A DNA stretch of 32,395 bases from Gammaproteobacteria bacterium. Lineage in GTDB: Bacteria > Pseudomonadota > Gammaproteobacteria > Pseudomonadales > Oleiphilaceae. Position numbers and translations under genes: made by a program. The notes beneath the pieces are model-generated. The model searched no databases and was not told where the DNA came from. It saw only the letters and a list, made by a program, of their open reading frames with translations. The stretch covers positions 1 to 32,395 of the forward strand of contig JAUIAZ010000007.1 of assembly GCA_030427465.1 (NCBI GenBank), written 5' to 3'. Below, piece after piece: positions 19,252 to 28,340 of this stretch. The stretch's first letter is position 1. Each line of letters starts with the position of its first letter.

Positions 19252-20727
19252 ATGAAAACACGCGCTACCCTGGTAGCTATTGTCTGCGCCGCCCTGCTAC
19301 TGCAGAGCTGTGCCACCCCAACCCTGGATACCGTCGCTGAGCCCGCCAGTGGCGAGCTGCAGGAGCAGTTCCAGAGCCTGCAAAATGCCAAGAAATCCGA
19401 GAAGGATCTGGTTGCCCCCCTGGCATTTTCTGATGCCATGGAAGCTTACGATGAAGCCGCCAAAACGCAGGGTAACCGGCGCCCGCAAGCCATCCTGGCC
19501 AGTGAACAGGCGCTCGAACGCTTCCAGAAAACTGCAGACTGGCAGGCAGGTAAGCTGGGCCCCATCCTTCAGGCCAGAGCAGATGCCATCGTAGCGGGAG
19601 GCCGGCAGAACCAGCCAGATGCCTTCGCCGATCTGGAGGAGCGCCTGAGCAATCTTGCTGCCACGCTGGAAAAGAACCCCGATACGCCCCTGAGCAAATG
19701 GCTGGCCGAGTTTTCAGAAGATTACCGCAAGCTGGAGCTGCGCACCCTGAAGAGCAACATTCTGGATGAAGCCCGGAACGCCATCGAACTGGCCCGAAAT
19801 CAGGAAGTCGACGATTACGCCCCGAAAACCCTGGCCCGGGCCGAGGAAGAACTGCTCATGGGGATTGCCATTCTTGAGCGGGATCGCAGCAAGCAGGCCG
19901 AAGCCCGCCAACAGGCGGCAAACAGTCTGGCGCAGGTGGCCCATGCGCGTGAGATCATGGCTCAGGCAAAGAAGTTCGAACAGGAAAAAGCCACCTATGA
20001 AGATATGCTGTTGTGGCACGAGGGCTTCGTTGCCGAAGCTTTCGGCGCTCTGTTACCCGAGCAGATGAACCGTCTGCCTTCGGCCGCCAAACTCAGCGCA
20101 ACACTGGACACTCTGATTCAAGGCAAGCGCGAGGCTGAATCGCGGGGGGACAGACTGCAGAATGAGCTTTTGACCGCACAAAAACGTGAAGAGCAGCTGC
20201 GCCAGCAAAGCGTGGCCACACTGGAGGATGCCCAGCAAGCCCTGCTCGCAACCCAGCTGGCAGCAGATGCCGAACGTCGCCTGGCAACTCAGCGCGAAGC
20301 CCGTCTGCGCACGGTGCGCGATCTCTTTGCCCCGACAGAAGCAGATGTTTACCAGCAAGGCGACAACATTCTCATCCGGGCACACGGCTTCGAATTCCCG
20401 GTGGGCTCCAGCAAGGTGGGAGCAGTCAACCTGCCACTGGTTTCCAAAATCATCAGTGCCATTGAGCAGTTTCCTGATCGACGCGTCCGGGTGACCGGTC
20501 ATACCGATAGCCTGGGCGATGACGGACTCAACCGCACGCTGTCCGAAGATCGGGCGCGTAGCGTGGCAACCATGCTCACCGACATTGGCCTGATCGACGC
20601 ATCACGGATTGACGTTGCCGGTCTCGGGGAAACTCAACCGGTGGCCAATAACGAAACGGCGGCAGGCCGTGCAGCCAACCGCCGTGTTGAGGTAGAGATT
20701 CTCTCGACAGATTCTCCAGCCCCCTGA
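19252..20727 (+). CDS. OmpA-family lipoprotein with coiled-coil N-terminal region
   Basis: Lipobox-like LLLQSC after a signal peptide. C-terminal OmpA motif VRVTGHTDSLGDDGLNRTLSEDRARSVATMLTDIG...NRRVEVEI. ORF extends to 19246 (MIM); either ATG is possible. Confidence 0.9.
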   Translation: MKTRATLVAIVCAALLLQSCATPTLDTVAEPASGELQEQFQSLQNAKKSEKDLVAPLAFSDAMEAYDEAAKTQGNRRPQAILASEQALERFQKTADWQAGKLGPILQARADAIVAGGRQNQPDAFADLEERLSNLAATLEKNPDTPLSKWLAEFSEDYRKLELRTLKSNILDEARNAIELARNQEVDDYAPKTLARAEEELLMGIAILERDRSKQAEARQQAANSLAQVAHAREIMAQAKKFEQEKATYEDMLLWHEGFVAEAFGALLPEQMNRLPSAAKLSATLDTLIQGKREAESRGDRLQNELLTAQKREEQLRQQSVATLEDAQQALLATQLAADAERRLATQREARLRTVRDLFAPTEADVYQQGDNILIRAHGFEFPVGSSKVGAVNLPLVSKIISAIEQFPDRRVRVTGHTDSLGDDGLNRTLSEDRARSVATMLTDIGLIDASRIDVAGLGETQPVANNETAAGRAANRRVEVEILSTDSPAP

Positions 20728-20754
20728 ACGCAGAAAATACGTGGCGCGACCCGC

Positions 20755-21897
20755 TCAGGCGGACATCGCGTCACTCATTTCCTTGCCCAGTTTCTGCTTG
20801 TTGGACACCCCGGCACCGGCCAGCGCAAAGCCCACCAGCTTACCGGAATCATCCCGGCACTCAGCCGTAATATCCAGCTCGGAATCCGCAGTCACCTGCC
20901 AGCTGCCCTCTGAAACCGGCGGTACAACCACGACCGGACAAGCTGGCGTCTTGATCTGTATCGGCATCAGCGGATACCTGATGGCGGTTTCGGTGCCCGA
21001 CAAAGTGGCAGCCAGCGCCCGGGCGCAGTTCATCAGGGGCAAAACATACAACAGGTTTTGACCATTCACTTCAGCACAGTCTCCCAGGGCATAGATATGC
21101 TCTGCGCTGGTGCGGCAGAACTCATCCGTCTGGATCCCGAGATTCACGTCCAGCCCCGCTTCGAGGGCTAGTCCGGTTGCCGGTTTGAGCCCGATCGCCG
21201 AGATCACGACGTCTGCTTCAAGAGTCTCGCCATCATCCAGCGTCAGCACCAGAGCACCGTTCTCTCCCTGATCGACCGAGCGCGCAAAGCGGCCAAGACG
21301 GAAGGCCACACCCTGTGCGCTCAACCCCGTCTTCACTGCCACCGCAACGGAATCGGGCACCAACAGGGGCAACACCGTTTCTGAAGGCGCGATCACCGTC
21401 ACCGGGTAGTCACCACTGACAAAATCATTGGCAAACTCACAGCCGATCAGACCTGCACCCAGAATGGCGACCCGGCTGCCAGCCGGCAGACCATCTCGCA
21501 AGCGACGATAGTCCATCAGGTCATTCACACTCAGTACCCGGTCGGCTGCATTGCCATCTATCGGAACACGTCGAACCTCTGCGCCAGTGGCCAGAACCAG
21601 ATCCTCATACACTACCGCTTCATCACCGATCCACAGTGTGCGGTTTTGCGGGTCTATCCGGTCTACCCGGGTGAAGGTGCGGATTTCTGCCTGGAACTGC
21701 TCCGCCATGCGAATGGCATCTGCCTGAACCAGCTCATCCGGCAGTTTGGCCTTGGCCACCGCCGTTGAGAGCATGGGCTTGGAATATGCCGCCCCATCAT
21801 CTGAGGTGATGAGCATGATGGGTCGTTCACAGCCTTTCTTGCGCAACTCACGCAGCAGGGAATATCCGGCAAGTCCTGTTCCGATAATAACGATCAC
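20755..21897 (-). CDS. rubB: Rubredoxin reductase (FAD-dependent NAD(P)H oxidoreductase)
   Basis: MIVIIGTGLAGYSLLRELRKKGCERPIMLITSDDGAAYSKPMLSTAVAKAK...; GAGLIGCEFAND; adjacent to rubredoxin. Confidence 0.93.
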   Translation of the reverse strand: MIVIIGTGLAGYSLLRELRKKGCERPIMLITSDDGAAYSKPMLSTAVAKAKLPDELVQADAIRMAEQFQAEIRTFTRVDRIDPQNRTLWIGDEAVVYEDLVLATGAEVRRVPIDGNAADRVLSVNDLMDYRRLRDGLPAGSRVAILGAGLIGCEFANDFVSGDYPVTVIAPSETVLPLLVPDSVAVAVKTGLSAQGVAFRLGRFARSVDQGENGALVLTLDDGETLEADVVISAIGLKPATGLALEAGLDVNLGIQTDEFCRTSAEHIYALGDCAEVNGQNLLYVLPLMNCARALAATLSGTETAIRYPLMPIQIKTPACPVVVVPPVSEGSWQVTADSELDITAECRDDSGKLVGFALAGAGVSNKQKLGKEMSDAMSA

Positions 21898-21899
21898 GA

Positions 21900-22064
21900 T
21901 CAGACCTCAACCATTTCGAAATCTTCTTTGCCAACGCCACAGTCCGGGCAAACCCAGTCCTCGGGCACATCTTCCCAGGCGGTACCGGGCGCGATTCCAT
22001 CGTCCGGCCAACCTTGCGCTTCATCGTATATAAGACCACAAACGATGCACTGCCATTTACGCAT
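21900..22064 (-). CDS. rubA: Rubredoxin
   Basis: [54 protein letters not shown] with the two CxxCG/CPxCG metal motifs. Confidence 0.97.
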   Translation of the reverse strand: MRKWQCIVCGLIYDEAQGWPDDGIAPGTAWEDVPEDWVCPDCGVGKEDFEMVEV

Positions 22065-22221
22065 AAGATTTTCTCCGCTGTTTACTTTGCTGCTGTTTAT
22101 ACCGGGACTGAGCATCACGCACAAGAATAATTGTCCTACAATCTGACAGGGTTCTCAAGCCGGATGCATGTCCCACTTCAAATGTTTACTATACGTCTTT
22201 TCCCGCCAAGGTATTGAGAGG

Positions 22222-22776
22222 ATGACCCATTCAACTCCCCTTCCGCAGCTGTCTGACGCAGACCAACTGTATTCCCTCGGGGATGTACACGCTGCGATCC
22301 GGAGTGTGGCGGAACAGATCAACCGGGATCTGTCAACGCTCGATCCCGTTGTGTATTGCGTACTTTCGGGCGGCATCGTATTTGCCGGTCAGCTCCTGCC
22401 AATGCTGGATTTCCCCCTGGAACTCAGCTATCTGCACGCGACCCGCTACCGTGGAGCCACAGAGGGCAGTCACGTCCGCTGGATAGCCACACCCGATGTG
22501 TCCCCCATGGACCGCAACATCCTCATACTCGATGACATACTTGACGAAGGGCACACGCTGGAAGCCATTCTCAAAGAATGCAAAGACCTTGGCGCTGCCA
22601 GTGTAAGGACTGCGGTGCTGGTCGACAAGCAGCACGAGCGCAAAGCTTACCCGGGTATGCGCTGCGACTATACCGGCCTGACGGTTCCCGATCGCTATGT
22701 TTTCGGGTGTGGAATGGACTACCGCGAATACTGGCGCAATGCCCCCGGCATCTACGCACTCAGGGAGTCTGACTGA
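22222..22776 (+). CDS. hpt: Hypoxanthine-guanine phosphoribosyltransferase-like protein
   Basis: PRPP motif [68 protein letters not shown]. Confidence 0.9.
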   Translation: MTHSTPLPQLSDADQLYSLGDVHAAIRSVAEQINRDLSTLDPVVYCVLSGGIVFAGQLLPMLDFPLELSYLHATRYRGATEGSHVRWIATPDVSPMDRNILILDDILDEGHTLEAILKECKDLGAASVRTAVLVDKQHERKAYPGMRCDYTGLTVPDRYVFGCGMDYREYWRNAPGIYALRESD

Positions 22777-23645
22777 TGCTGGCGACGCTATACCAACAGA
22801 TTCCCCACTATGTGGCCCTGACCCGCCTGGACCGCCCGGTCGGCATCTGGTTACTCTTGTGGCCCACATTATGGGCACTGTGGATTGCCGGCGAAGGGCA
22901 GCCCAGCCTGAGCAATGTGATCATTTTTGCACTGGGTGTGATCCTGATGCGATCGGCCGGCTGTGTGATCAACGATTACGCCGACCGCCACATTGATGGC
23001 CACGTGCAGCGCACCCGCGAGCGCCCCATGGCCAATGGCAGAGTTGATGAAACCGAGGCGTTGCTGCTGTTTGCCATCCTTTGTCTGCTGGCTTTTATTC
23101 TGGTCTGCTTTACCAATCTGGCCACCCTGTCCCTGTCCGTCGTGGGGGTGCTCCTCGCGGCCGTCTACCCGTTCATGAAGCGCTATACGTTTTTCCCACA
23201 GATTTTTTTGGGTGCCGCATTCGCATGGGCCGTTCCCATGGCCTTTTCGGCTCAGACTGAAGGGGTCGGCAGAGCCGCCTGGCTGATCTATCTGGCGACC
23301 CTCCTGTGGACGGTGGCCTATGACACAATGTACGCCATGGTGGACCGGGAGGATGACCTGAAGATCGGTGTCAAATCCACGGCCATTGTGCTGGGTGACA
23401 TGGATCGTGCAGGGGTTGCTCTGTTACAGGCCGGCACCCTGGGGGTTCTGGTGCTTTTGGGGCACCAGGCCGGTCTGGGTGATTTTTACTATGTCTCCCT
23501 GATGGGCGCTGCTGCGCTGTTCGGCTATCAGCAATGGCTGATCCGCAAGCGTGAGCGCGAAGCCTGCTTTGAGGCTTTCCTCAATAACAAGTGGGTTGGA
23601 GCTGTCGTTTTTGTGGGCATTGCCGGGCAATATCTGCCGGCCTGA
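22776..23645 (+). CDS. ubiA: 4-hydroxybenzoate octaprenyltransferase
   Basis: [22 protein letters not shown]...[29 protein letters not shown]...[14 protein letters not shown]; start overlaps the upstream stop (TGATG). Confidence 0.96.
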   Translation: MLATLYQQIPHYVALTRLDRPVGIWLLLWPTLWALWIAGEGQPSLSNVIIFALGVILMRSAGCVINDYADRHIDGHVQRTRERPMANGRVDETEALLLFAILCLLAFILVCFTNLATLSLSVVGVLLAAVYPFMKRYTFFPQIFLGAAFAWAVPMAFSAQTEGVGRAAWLIYLATLLWTVAYDTMYAMVDREDDLKIGVKSTAIVLGDMDRAGVALLQAGTLGVLVLLGHQAGLGDFYYVSLMGAAALFGYQQWLIRKREREACFEAFLNNKWVGAVVFVGIAGQYLPA

Positions 23646-23663
23646 TCCCGGCTCTGTTATACT

Positions 23664-23681
23664 CTGTCATATATTTGTAAC
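23664..23681 (+). promoter_or_regulatory. Pho box (PhoB binding site) upstream of phoB
   Basis: CTGTCAT-ATAT-TTGTAAC matches CTGTCATA(A/T)A(T/A)CTGT(A/C)A(C/T) at all but one position, about 49 bp before the phoB start. Confidence 0.75.
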
Positions 23682-23729
23682 ACGCAGCGATTTTAATGGC
23701 GTATCAGGAAGTTGAGGAGGACTATCCGA

Positions 23730-24422
23730 ATGCCAGACAAATCCGTTCTGATTGTTGATGATGAGCCCGCGATAAGGGAGATGATCGCTGTTGCTCTGGA
23801 AATGGCGGATTATCGCTATCTTGAGGCCGGTGACAGCCGGGAAGCCCACTCTCTGATTATTGATAACAAGCCGGATCTTATTCTGCTGGACTGGATGCTT
23901 CCTGGCGTTTCAGGTATTGAATTTGCGCGGCGCCTGAAGAGAGATGACGCCACCGCCGAGATCCCCATCATCATGCTGACCGCCAAGACCGAAGAAGATA
24001 ACAAGGTACAGGGCCTGGAAGTCGGCGCCGATGACTACATTACCAAGCCGTTTTCTCCCAGGGAACTGGTGGCGCGCCTGAAAGCGGTTCTTCGCCGCAC
24101 CAGCATCAAAGGGGTCGAAACCCCTGTTGAAGTGGACAGCCTGTATCTGGACCCGATTTCCCACCGGGTCACCTCGAATGAAGTCCCCCTGAGCATGGGG
24201 CCGACAGAATTCAAGTTGCTGCAGTTCTTCATGACCCACCAGGAAAGAGTCTACACCCGCGGGCAATTGCTCGACCAGGTCTGGGGTGGTAACGTCTACG
24301 TCGAAGAACGCACGGTTGATGTTCATATCCGTCGCTTGCGCAAGGCCTTGTCTCCCAGCCACGACCATCTGGTGCAAACGGTCAGGGGTACCGGATATCG
24401 ATTTTCAACCAAAGCCGGCTAG
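23730..24422 (+). CDS. phoB: Phosphate regulon response regulator PhoB
   Basis: [25 protein letters not shown]...REC plus winged-helix [38 protein letters not shown]. Confidence 0.96.
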   Translation: MPDKSVLIVDDEPAIREMIAVALEMADYRYLEAGDSREAHSLIIDNKPDLILLDWMLPGVSGIEFARRLKRDDATAEIPIIMLTAKTEEDNKVQGLEVGADDYITKPFSPRELVARLKAVLRRTSIKGVETPVEVDSLYLDPISHRVTSNEVPLSMGPTEFKLLQFFMTHQERVYTRGQLLDQVWGGNVYVEERTVDVHIRRLRKALSPSHDHLVQTVRGTGYRFSTKAG

Positions 24423-24453
24423 GGCAAAGCCGTCAGGCTGAGGAAATCGCTGC

Positions 24454-25767
24454 ATGCAACGACATGTGTCGCTGTTCATCAACAGATTGGTGCTGGCACT
24501 TACCGTGATCGCCGTGATTGGCTGGATCACCGGATTTTTCTGGGAGTTCGTTGCGCTCGGCCTGCTTTCCTATCTGTGCTGGACAGTACTCCAGGCCTGC
24601 CGCCTGCACCGCTGGTTGCATGAAGGCCTGCTCTCTGATCCGCCGGTCAGTCATGGCCTCTGGGGAGAGCTGTTTGATTCCATCTACCGGCTGCAACTCA
24701 GGCAGCAACGCAGTCACGACAGCCTGCAGGCACTCATTGATCGCGTACAGGAATCCACCAACTCACTGTCGGAAGCGGTCATCATGACGGATAAATCCGG
24801 CAGCATGGACTGGTGGAATGAAGCCGCAGAAAAACTGCTGGGGTTTCGCTATCCCGCAGACCGGGGGGTTCTCATTCACAACCTGCTACGCGCCCCCGAG
24901 TTCAAACAGTACTTTCAGAAGAAGCGTTACGATGAGCCGCTGCAACTGCGGTCACCCCGTAACTCCGATGTCACCCTGCAGATCCAGATCACCCTGTTCG
25001 GAGAAGATGACCGGCTGATTCTGGCCCAGGACATTTCGCGCCTGGTGAAGCTGGAGCAAATGCGGCGTGATTTCGTATCCAATGTCTCGCATGAGTTGCG
25101 CACCCCGCTGACCGTCATCAGTGGCTATCTGGAAACATTACTGGACCATTCAGAGACGCTTCACCCGCGCTGGGACAAGGCCTTAAAGCAGATGCAGAGT
25201 CAGTCAGCCCGCATGGAGGCCCTGATCACGGACCTGCTCCTGCTGTCCCGGATCGAAAACCAGGGCCGGGATTTCGTTGCCAAACCGGTCCGGATGAGCG
25301 GCCTGCTCCAGAGTATTCATCATGATGCCAATGCGCTGCGCTCGGAGGATAGCCCGAGTATCGAACTGAGCATAGAGAGCGATTCCGAGATCTATGGGGA
25401 CGAAACCCAGCTGCGCAGTGCCTTTACCAACCTGGTGGTGAATGCCATGAAATACACACCCAAGCCGGGCGGCAAGGTCAGGATGCGCTGGTACACCGAG
25501 GGGAATCAGGTGGTGTTCTCGGTTGAGGATACCGGCATCGGAATCGACCCGGTGCACATACCCCGCCTGACCGAGCGTTTTTACCGTGCAGACCCGTCAA
25601 GACACAGCAGCAGTGGCGGCACCGGCCTCGGGCTTGCTATTGTCAAGCATGTGCTGCTGAACCATGAGGCGGTGCTGACCATTGAGAGCACTCTCGGTGA
25701 GGGCAGCTGCTTTCAGTGTCGCTTCCCCAGCTCCCGGTTTACCCCAAAAGCACTGAAGGCCGGTTGA
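24454..25767 (+). CDS. phoR: Phosphate regulon sensor kinase PhoR
   Basis: TM segments, PAS-like region, HisKA FVSNVSHELRTPLTVISGYLE, HATPase VEDTGIGIDPVHIPRLTERFYRAD; follows phoB. Confidence 0.96.
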   Translation: MQRHVSLFINRLVLALTVIAVIGWITGFFWEFVALGLLSYLCWTVLQACRLHRWLHEGLLSDPPVSHGLWGELFDSIYRLQLRQQRSHDSLQALIDRVQESTNSLSEAVIMTDKSGSMDWWNEAAEKLLGFRYPADRGVLIHNLLRAPEFKQYFQKKRYDEPLQLRSPRNSDVTLQIQITLFGEDDRLILAQDISRLVKLEQMRRDFVSNVSHELRTPLTVISGYLETLLDHSETLHPRWDKALKQMQSQSARMEALITDLLLLSRIENQGRDFVAKPVRMSGLLQSIHHDANALRSEDSPSIELSIESDSEIYGDETQLRSAFTNLVVNAMKYTPKPGGKVRMRWYTEGNQVVFSVEDTGIGIDPVHIPRLTERFYRADPSRHSSSGGTGLGLAIVKHVLLNHEAVLTIESTLGEGSCFQCRFPSSRFTPKALKAG

Positions 25768-25795
25768 AGACAGATCGTGCCGGACGCCCCGTCTG

Positions 25796-26701
25796 CTAGT
25801 TGAAGCGGGCAATATACTTCGACAGCGACGCCATTTTATCCGGGTCCTCATCCACGAAACGAATGATGATCTGTACAAAATCGGTATCTATACGTTTATC
25901 CACGGCTTTCAGGCTGTGGACATAGCCGTTGATGCGCTCCAGTACCTCTTCTTCATCCACTTCGATATCAATAACCGCCGGATCCAGAATCATCGGGAAC
26001 TGCTGGCCACGGCGGGCCACGACCTGCACTTCATTCAGGGAAATGGCCTTGATAACACAAGGCAGGGAAAAGTCGGCAAAACGGACTTTCGCCATCCCTT
26101 TGAGGGGCGCACCTGTGCTTCCGGACCCCTGGCTCTGGGCTGATCTGGCCGCCGGATTGGCAGACGTTCCCGCGGCAGGCTTTCCCGTCAGCAGATCTGC
26201 CGTAGATGCCGTTGCTATGGGAGCAGAGGGGGCCGGTGCTGCCCCCTTGGCTTTTGCAGAGGCCCCTGTCAGAAGGGCCGCACTGTCTCCGCCAAAACCT
26301 CCTGATCCGCTGGTTTTTGCCTTCAGTTGCCCGCCCATTGCCTTGGTCACTTTCTGGACCAGCATTTCGGCATTGAAAGGCTTGCCAAGGTAGTCGGTCA
26401 CCCCCTGCTGGGCGGCTTCCACCACATGCCCGCGGTCTCCCCGGCTGGTAACCATCACGAATGGCACTTTTTTGTAATGTTCGGTTGACCGGACCCACTG
26501 CAGAAGCTCCAGGCCGCTCATTTCCGGCATTTCCCAGTCACACAGAATCAGATCAAAACGCTGCTTGCTCAGCAGTAACTGAGCCTTGCGGCCATTGACC
26601 GCTTCTTCCACCTGAACCTGCGGGAACTGCGCCCGCATGGTTCGCTTGACCAGATCCCTGACAAAGGTGGCGTCATCCACCACGAGGACTTTCAATGCCA
26701 T
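25796..26701 (-). CDS. CheY-like REC domain protein with long low-complexity linker and PilZ-like C-terminal region
   Basis: MALKVLVVDDATFVRDLVKRTM...LILCDWEMPEMSGLELLQWV; Ala/Gly/Ser-rich linker; C-terminal FADFSLPCVIKAISLNEVQVVARRGQQFPMILDPAVIDIEV. Confidence 0.88.
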   Translation of the reverse strand: MALKVLVVDDATFVRDLVKRTMRAQFPQVQVEEAVNGRKAQLLLSKQRFDLILCDWEMPEMSGLELLQWVRSTEHYKKVPFVMVTSRGDRGHVVEAAQQGVTDYLGKPFNAEMLVQKVTKAMGGQLKAKTSGSGGFGGDSAALLTGASAKAKGAAPAPSAPIATASTADLLTGKPAAGTSANPAARSAQSQGSGSTGAPLKGMAKVRFADFSLPCVIKAISLNEVQVVARRGQQFPMILDPAVIDIEVDEEEVLERINGYVHSLKAVDKRIDTDFVQIIIRFVDEDPDKMASLSKYIARFN

Positions 26702-26753
26702 GACTTCACCGCCCTACAAATATTCTCTAAGGCTAGCAGAGAATGCACACAGG

Positions 26754-27488
26754 TCACCCGGTGGCATGTCTGGGATAGGACAGCCACTGCCGTACACCGC
26801 CAGCTACAGCGGCCTGCATGACCACCAGATTGATGACCGGAATCAGTGTCAGTAACCAGGTGGCCAGACCAAAGCCCAGGCAGCGCCAACGGTTCTCCGC
26901 CATGTCCCGCTTCAGGAATTTCAACTTCTGACCGTTATTGTCGGAGGGAAAGTCCAGGAACTCCAGCGCAATCATCCAGGCAGACAGCAAGGCCCACAGA
27001 AACGGCGATACCGCATTGAACACCGGGATCAGGGTGAGTATCAGCACCAGCAGAAGCCGCGGCAGATAGTAGGCCAGCTTGCCCAGCTCTCTGGCCAGTG
27101 TACGAGGCACAAGCTTTATCAGAGTCACCCAATCCATGCGACTGTCAGGCGCCTCACCCTGCAGCACTTTCTGCACCTGCTCGGCCAGCAATCCATAGAA
27201 GGGAGCGCCAATCAGGGTCGCCATGAAGACAAAGGTGTACACCCATACAAACAGCAAAGCGAGCGCGAAAACAAACCAGACAACCGGCTCCAGCAGACTG
27301 AGCCAGTCGGGCAAAGTGGCTACCAGGCTGTCGAGCCACTGACCAAAGAAGCGTCCGGCCAGCCAGAACAGCAGCACAAAGAACAATACATTAATCAGCA
27401 GCGGCACCACCACGAACAGCCGCAGACGCGGCTGACGAATCAGTCGGAAGCCTTCCCTGAGATCTTCAAAACCCGCCATCAGGCTCAT
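26754..27488 (-). CDS. cysZ: Sulfate transporter CysZ
   Basis: GFEDLREGFRLIRQPRLRLFVVVPLLINVLFF...FMATLIGAPFYGLLAEQV...LEFLDFPSDNNGQKLKFLKRDMAENRWRCLGFG. Confidence 0.93.
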   Translation of the reverse strand: MSLMAGFEDLREGFRLIRQPRLRLFVVVPLLINVLFFVLLFWLAGRFFGQWLDSLVATLPDWLSLLEPVVWFVFALALLFVWVYTFVFMATLIGAPFYGLLAEQVQKVLQGEAPDSRMDWVTLIKLVPRTLARELGKLAYYLPRLLLVLILTLIPVFNAVSPFLWALLSAWMIALEFLDFPSDNNGQKLKFLKRDMAENRWRCLGFGLATWLLTLIPVINLVVMQAAVAGGVRQWLSYPRHATG

Positions 27489-27549
27489 ACTTTATTCCTC
27501 CCTGGCAAAATGCGTACTATATCGCCTCCTTTCCTGACTAAGAACCCGC

Positions 27550-27930
27550 ATGCCCCAGGCCACAGAACAATCCCTGCTGAAAAAATGGCAGGGCCCCCTC
27601 GGCAGATACAGCCTGCTGACCCTGTTTGCCGGAATTCTGCTCGTGGCGCTGCTGCCAAGCGAGAACCTGCCGCAGACGCAACACCTCACGGACAAATGGC
27701 AGCACGGGCTGGCCTTCTTCAGTCTGACACTGATGTTGGGTCTTCACAGACCGCAGTGGCAGGGAGGCCTGCTGCTCCTGATGATGGCGGGCTATGGACT
27801 GCTGATGGAGGGCCTGCAGGGCTTGAGTGGCTATCGTCTGGCTGAATGGGGCGACCTTCTGGCTGATATGCTCGGTACACTGGTCGGGCTCTTTGTGCGC
27901 TTTGTCATACGGAAGCGATACCTGTTGTAA
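27550..27930 (+). CDS. VanZ-like family membrane protein
   Basis: LPQTQHLTDKWQHGLAFFSLTLMLGL...LMEGLQGLSGYRLAEWGDLLADMLGTLVG, VanZ-like signature. Confidence 0.85.
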   Translation: MPQATEQSLLKKWQGPLGRYSLLTLFAGILLVALLPSENLPQTQHLTDKWQHGLAFFSLTLMLGLHRPQWQGGLLLLMMAGYGLLMEGLQGLSGYRLAEWGDLLADMLGTLVGLFVRFVIRKRYLL

Positions 27931-27944
27931 GAAATCTCTTACAA
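27925..27944 (+). promoter_or_regulatory. GacA/UvrY-type upstream activating palindrome TTGTAAG-AAATCT-CTTACAA
   Basis: Exact match to TGTAAG-N6-CTTACA with perfect 7-bp arms; overlaps the vanZ stop codon; upstream of a GGA-repeat small RNA. Confidence 0.85.
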
Positions 27945-28100
27945 GACCTTAGGACATATCGGAAATATCACGTCAGCAAGCAGGTCGAATTTATCCGAAA
28001 AAATCATAAGCAACTGAAATATAATAACTATATCGAAAAGGCCCACAGCGACCCAGTGTTACCGTTCGGAACACCCTCCCCTCTTTTTCGTCGAAATCAG

Positions 28101-28106
28101 TACAAT
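28101..28106 (+). promoter_or_regulatory. Candidate -10 element TACAAT for the small RNA
   Basis: TACAAT just before the first GGA-rich segment; no good -35, consistent with an activator-dependent promoter. TATAAT at 28020-28025 is an alternative. Confidence 0.45.
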
Positions 28107-28111
28107 GGGAA

Positions 28112-28302
28112 CCATGGACGAAACGGAAAGGACGACTGCAAGGACGTTATCTCGACAGGATGTTCGAGGGAAGCAAGGACTTACGGAAGCGGCTTGAGGG
28201 ATTTTTCTAAAGGATTTAGTGGAGACAGGGAGTCTTCAATCAGGGAAGACTGAACAGGGATTGTCCAGACATGAAAAGGCGCCAGGAAGGCGCCTTTTTT
28301 TT
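28112..28302 (+). ncRNA. CsrB/RsmZ-type CsrA(RsmA)-sequestering small RNA (5' end uncertain)
   Basis: 16 GGA motifs between 28108 and 28287. Hairpins presenting GGA/AGG: CTCGA-CAGGATGT-TCGAG, CTAAA-GGA-TTTAG, AGTCTTC-AATCAGG-GAAGACT. Terminator AAAAGGCGCC-AGGAA-GGCGCCTTTTTTTT. GacA-type palindrome upstream. No plausible conserved ORF. Confidence 0.88.
28274..28302 (+). terminator. Intrinsic terminator of the small RNA, probably bidirectional
   Basis: AAAAGGCGCC-AGGAA-GGCGCCTTTT plus further Ts: 10-bp perfect stem, 8-T tract; the A-tract on the left arm makes it usable from the minus strand. Confidence 0.9.
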
Positions 28303-28340
28303 GTCTTTCTTCTTTTTTGTCTTTCTTCGTGTCCCTCCGT

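Noticed and set aside
27925-27944. TTGTAAG/CTTACAA palindrome as an intrinsic terminator for vanZ
   Set aside because: AT-rich 7-bp stem with no T-tract; the exact match to the GacA site plus the downstream GGA RNA is the better explanation.
28056-28253. 65-aa plus-strand ORF in the vanZ-methyltransferase gap
   Set aside because: It overlaps the GGA-rich small RNA, has no recognisable protein features, and is better explained as chance.
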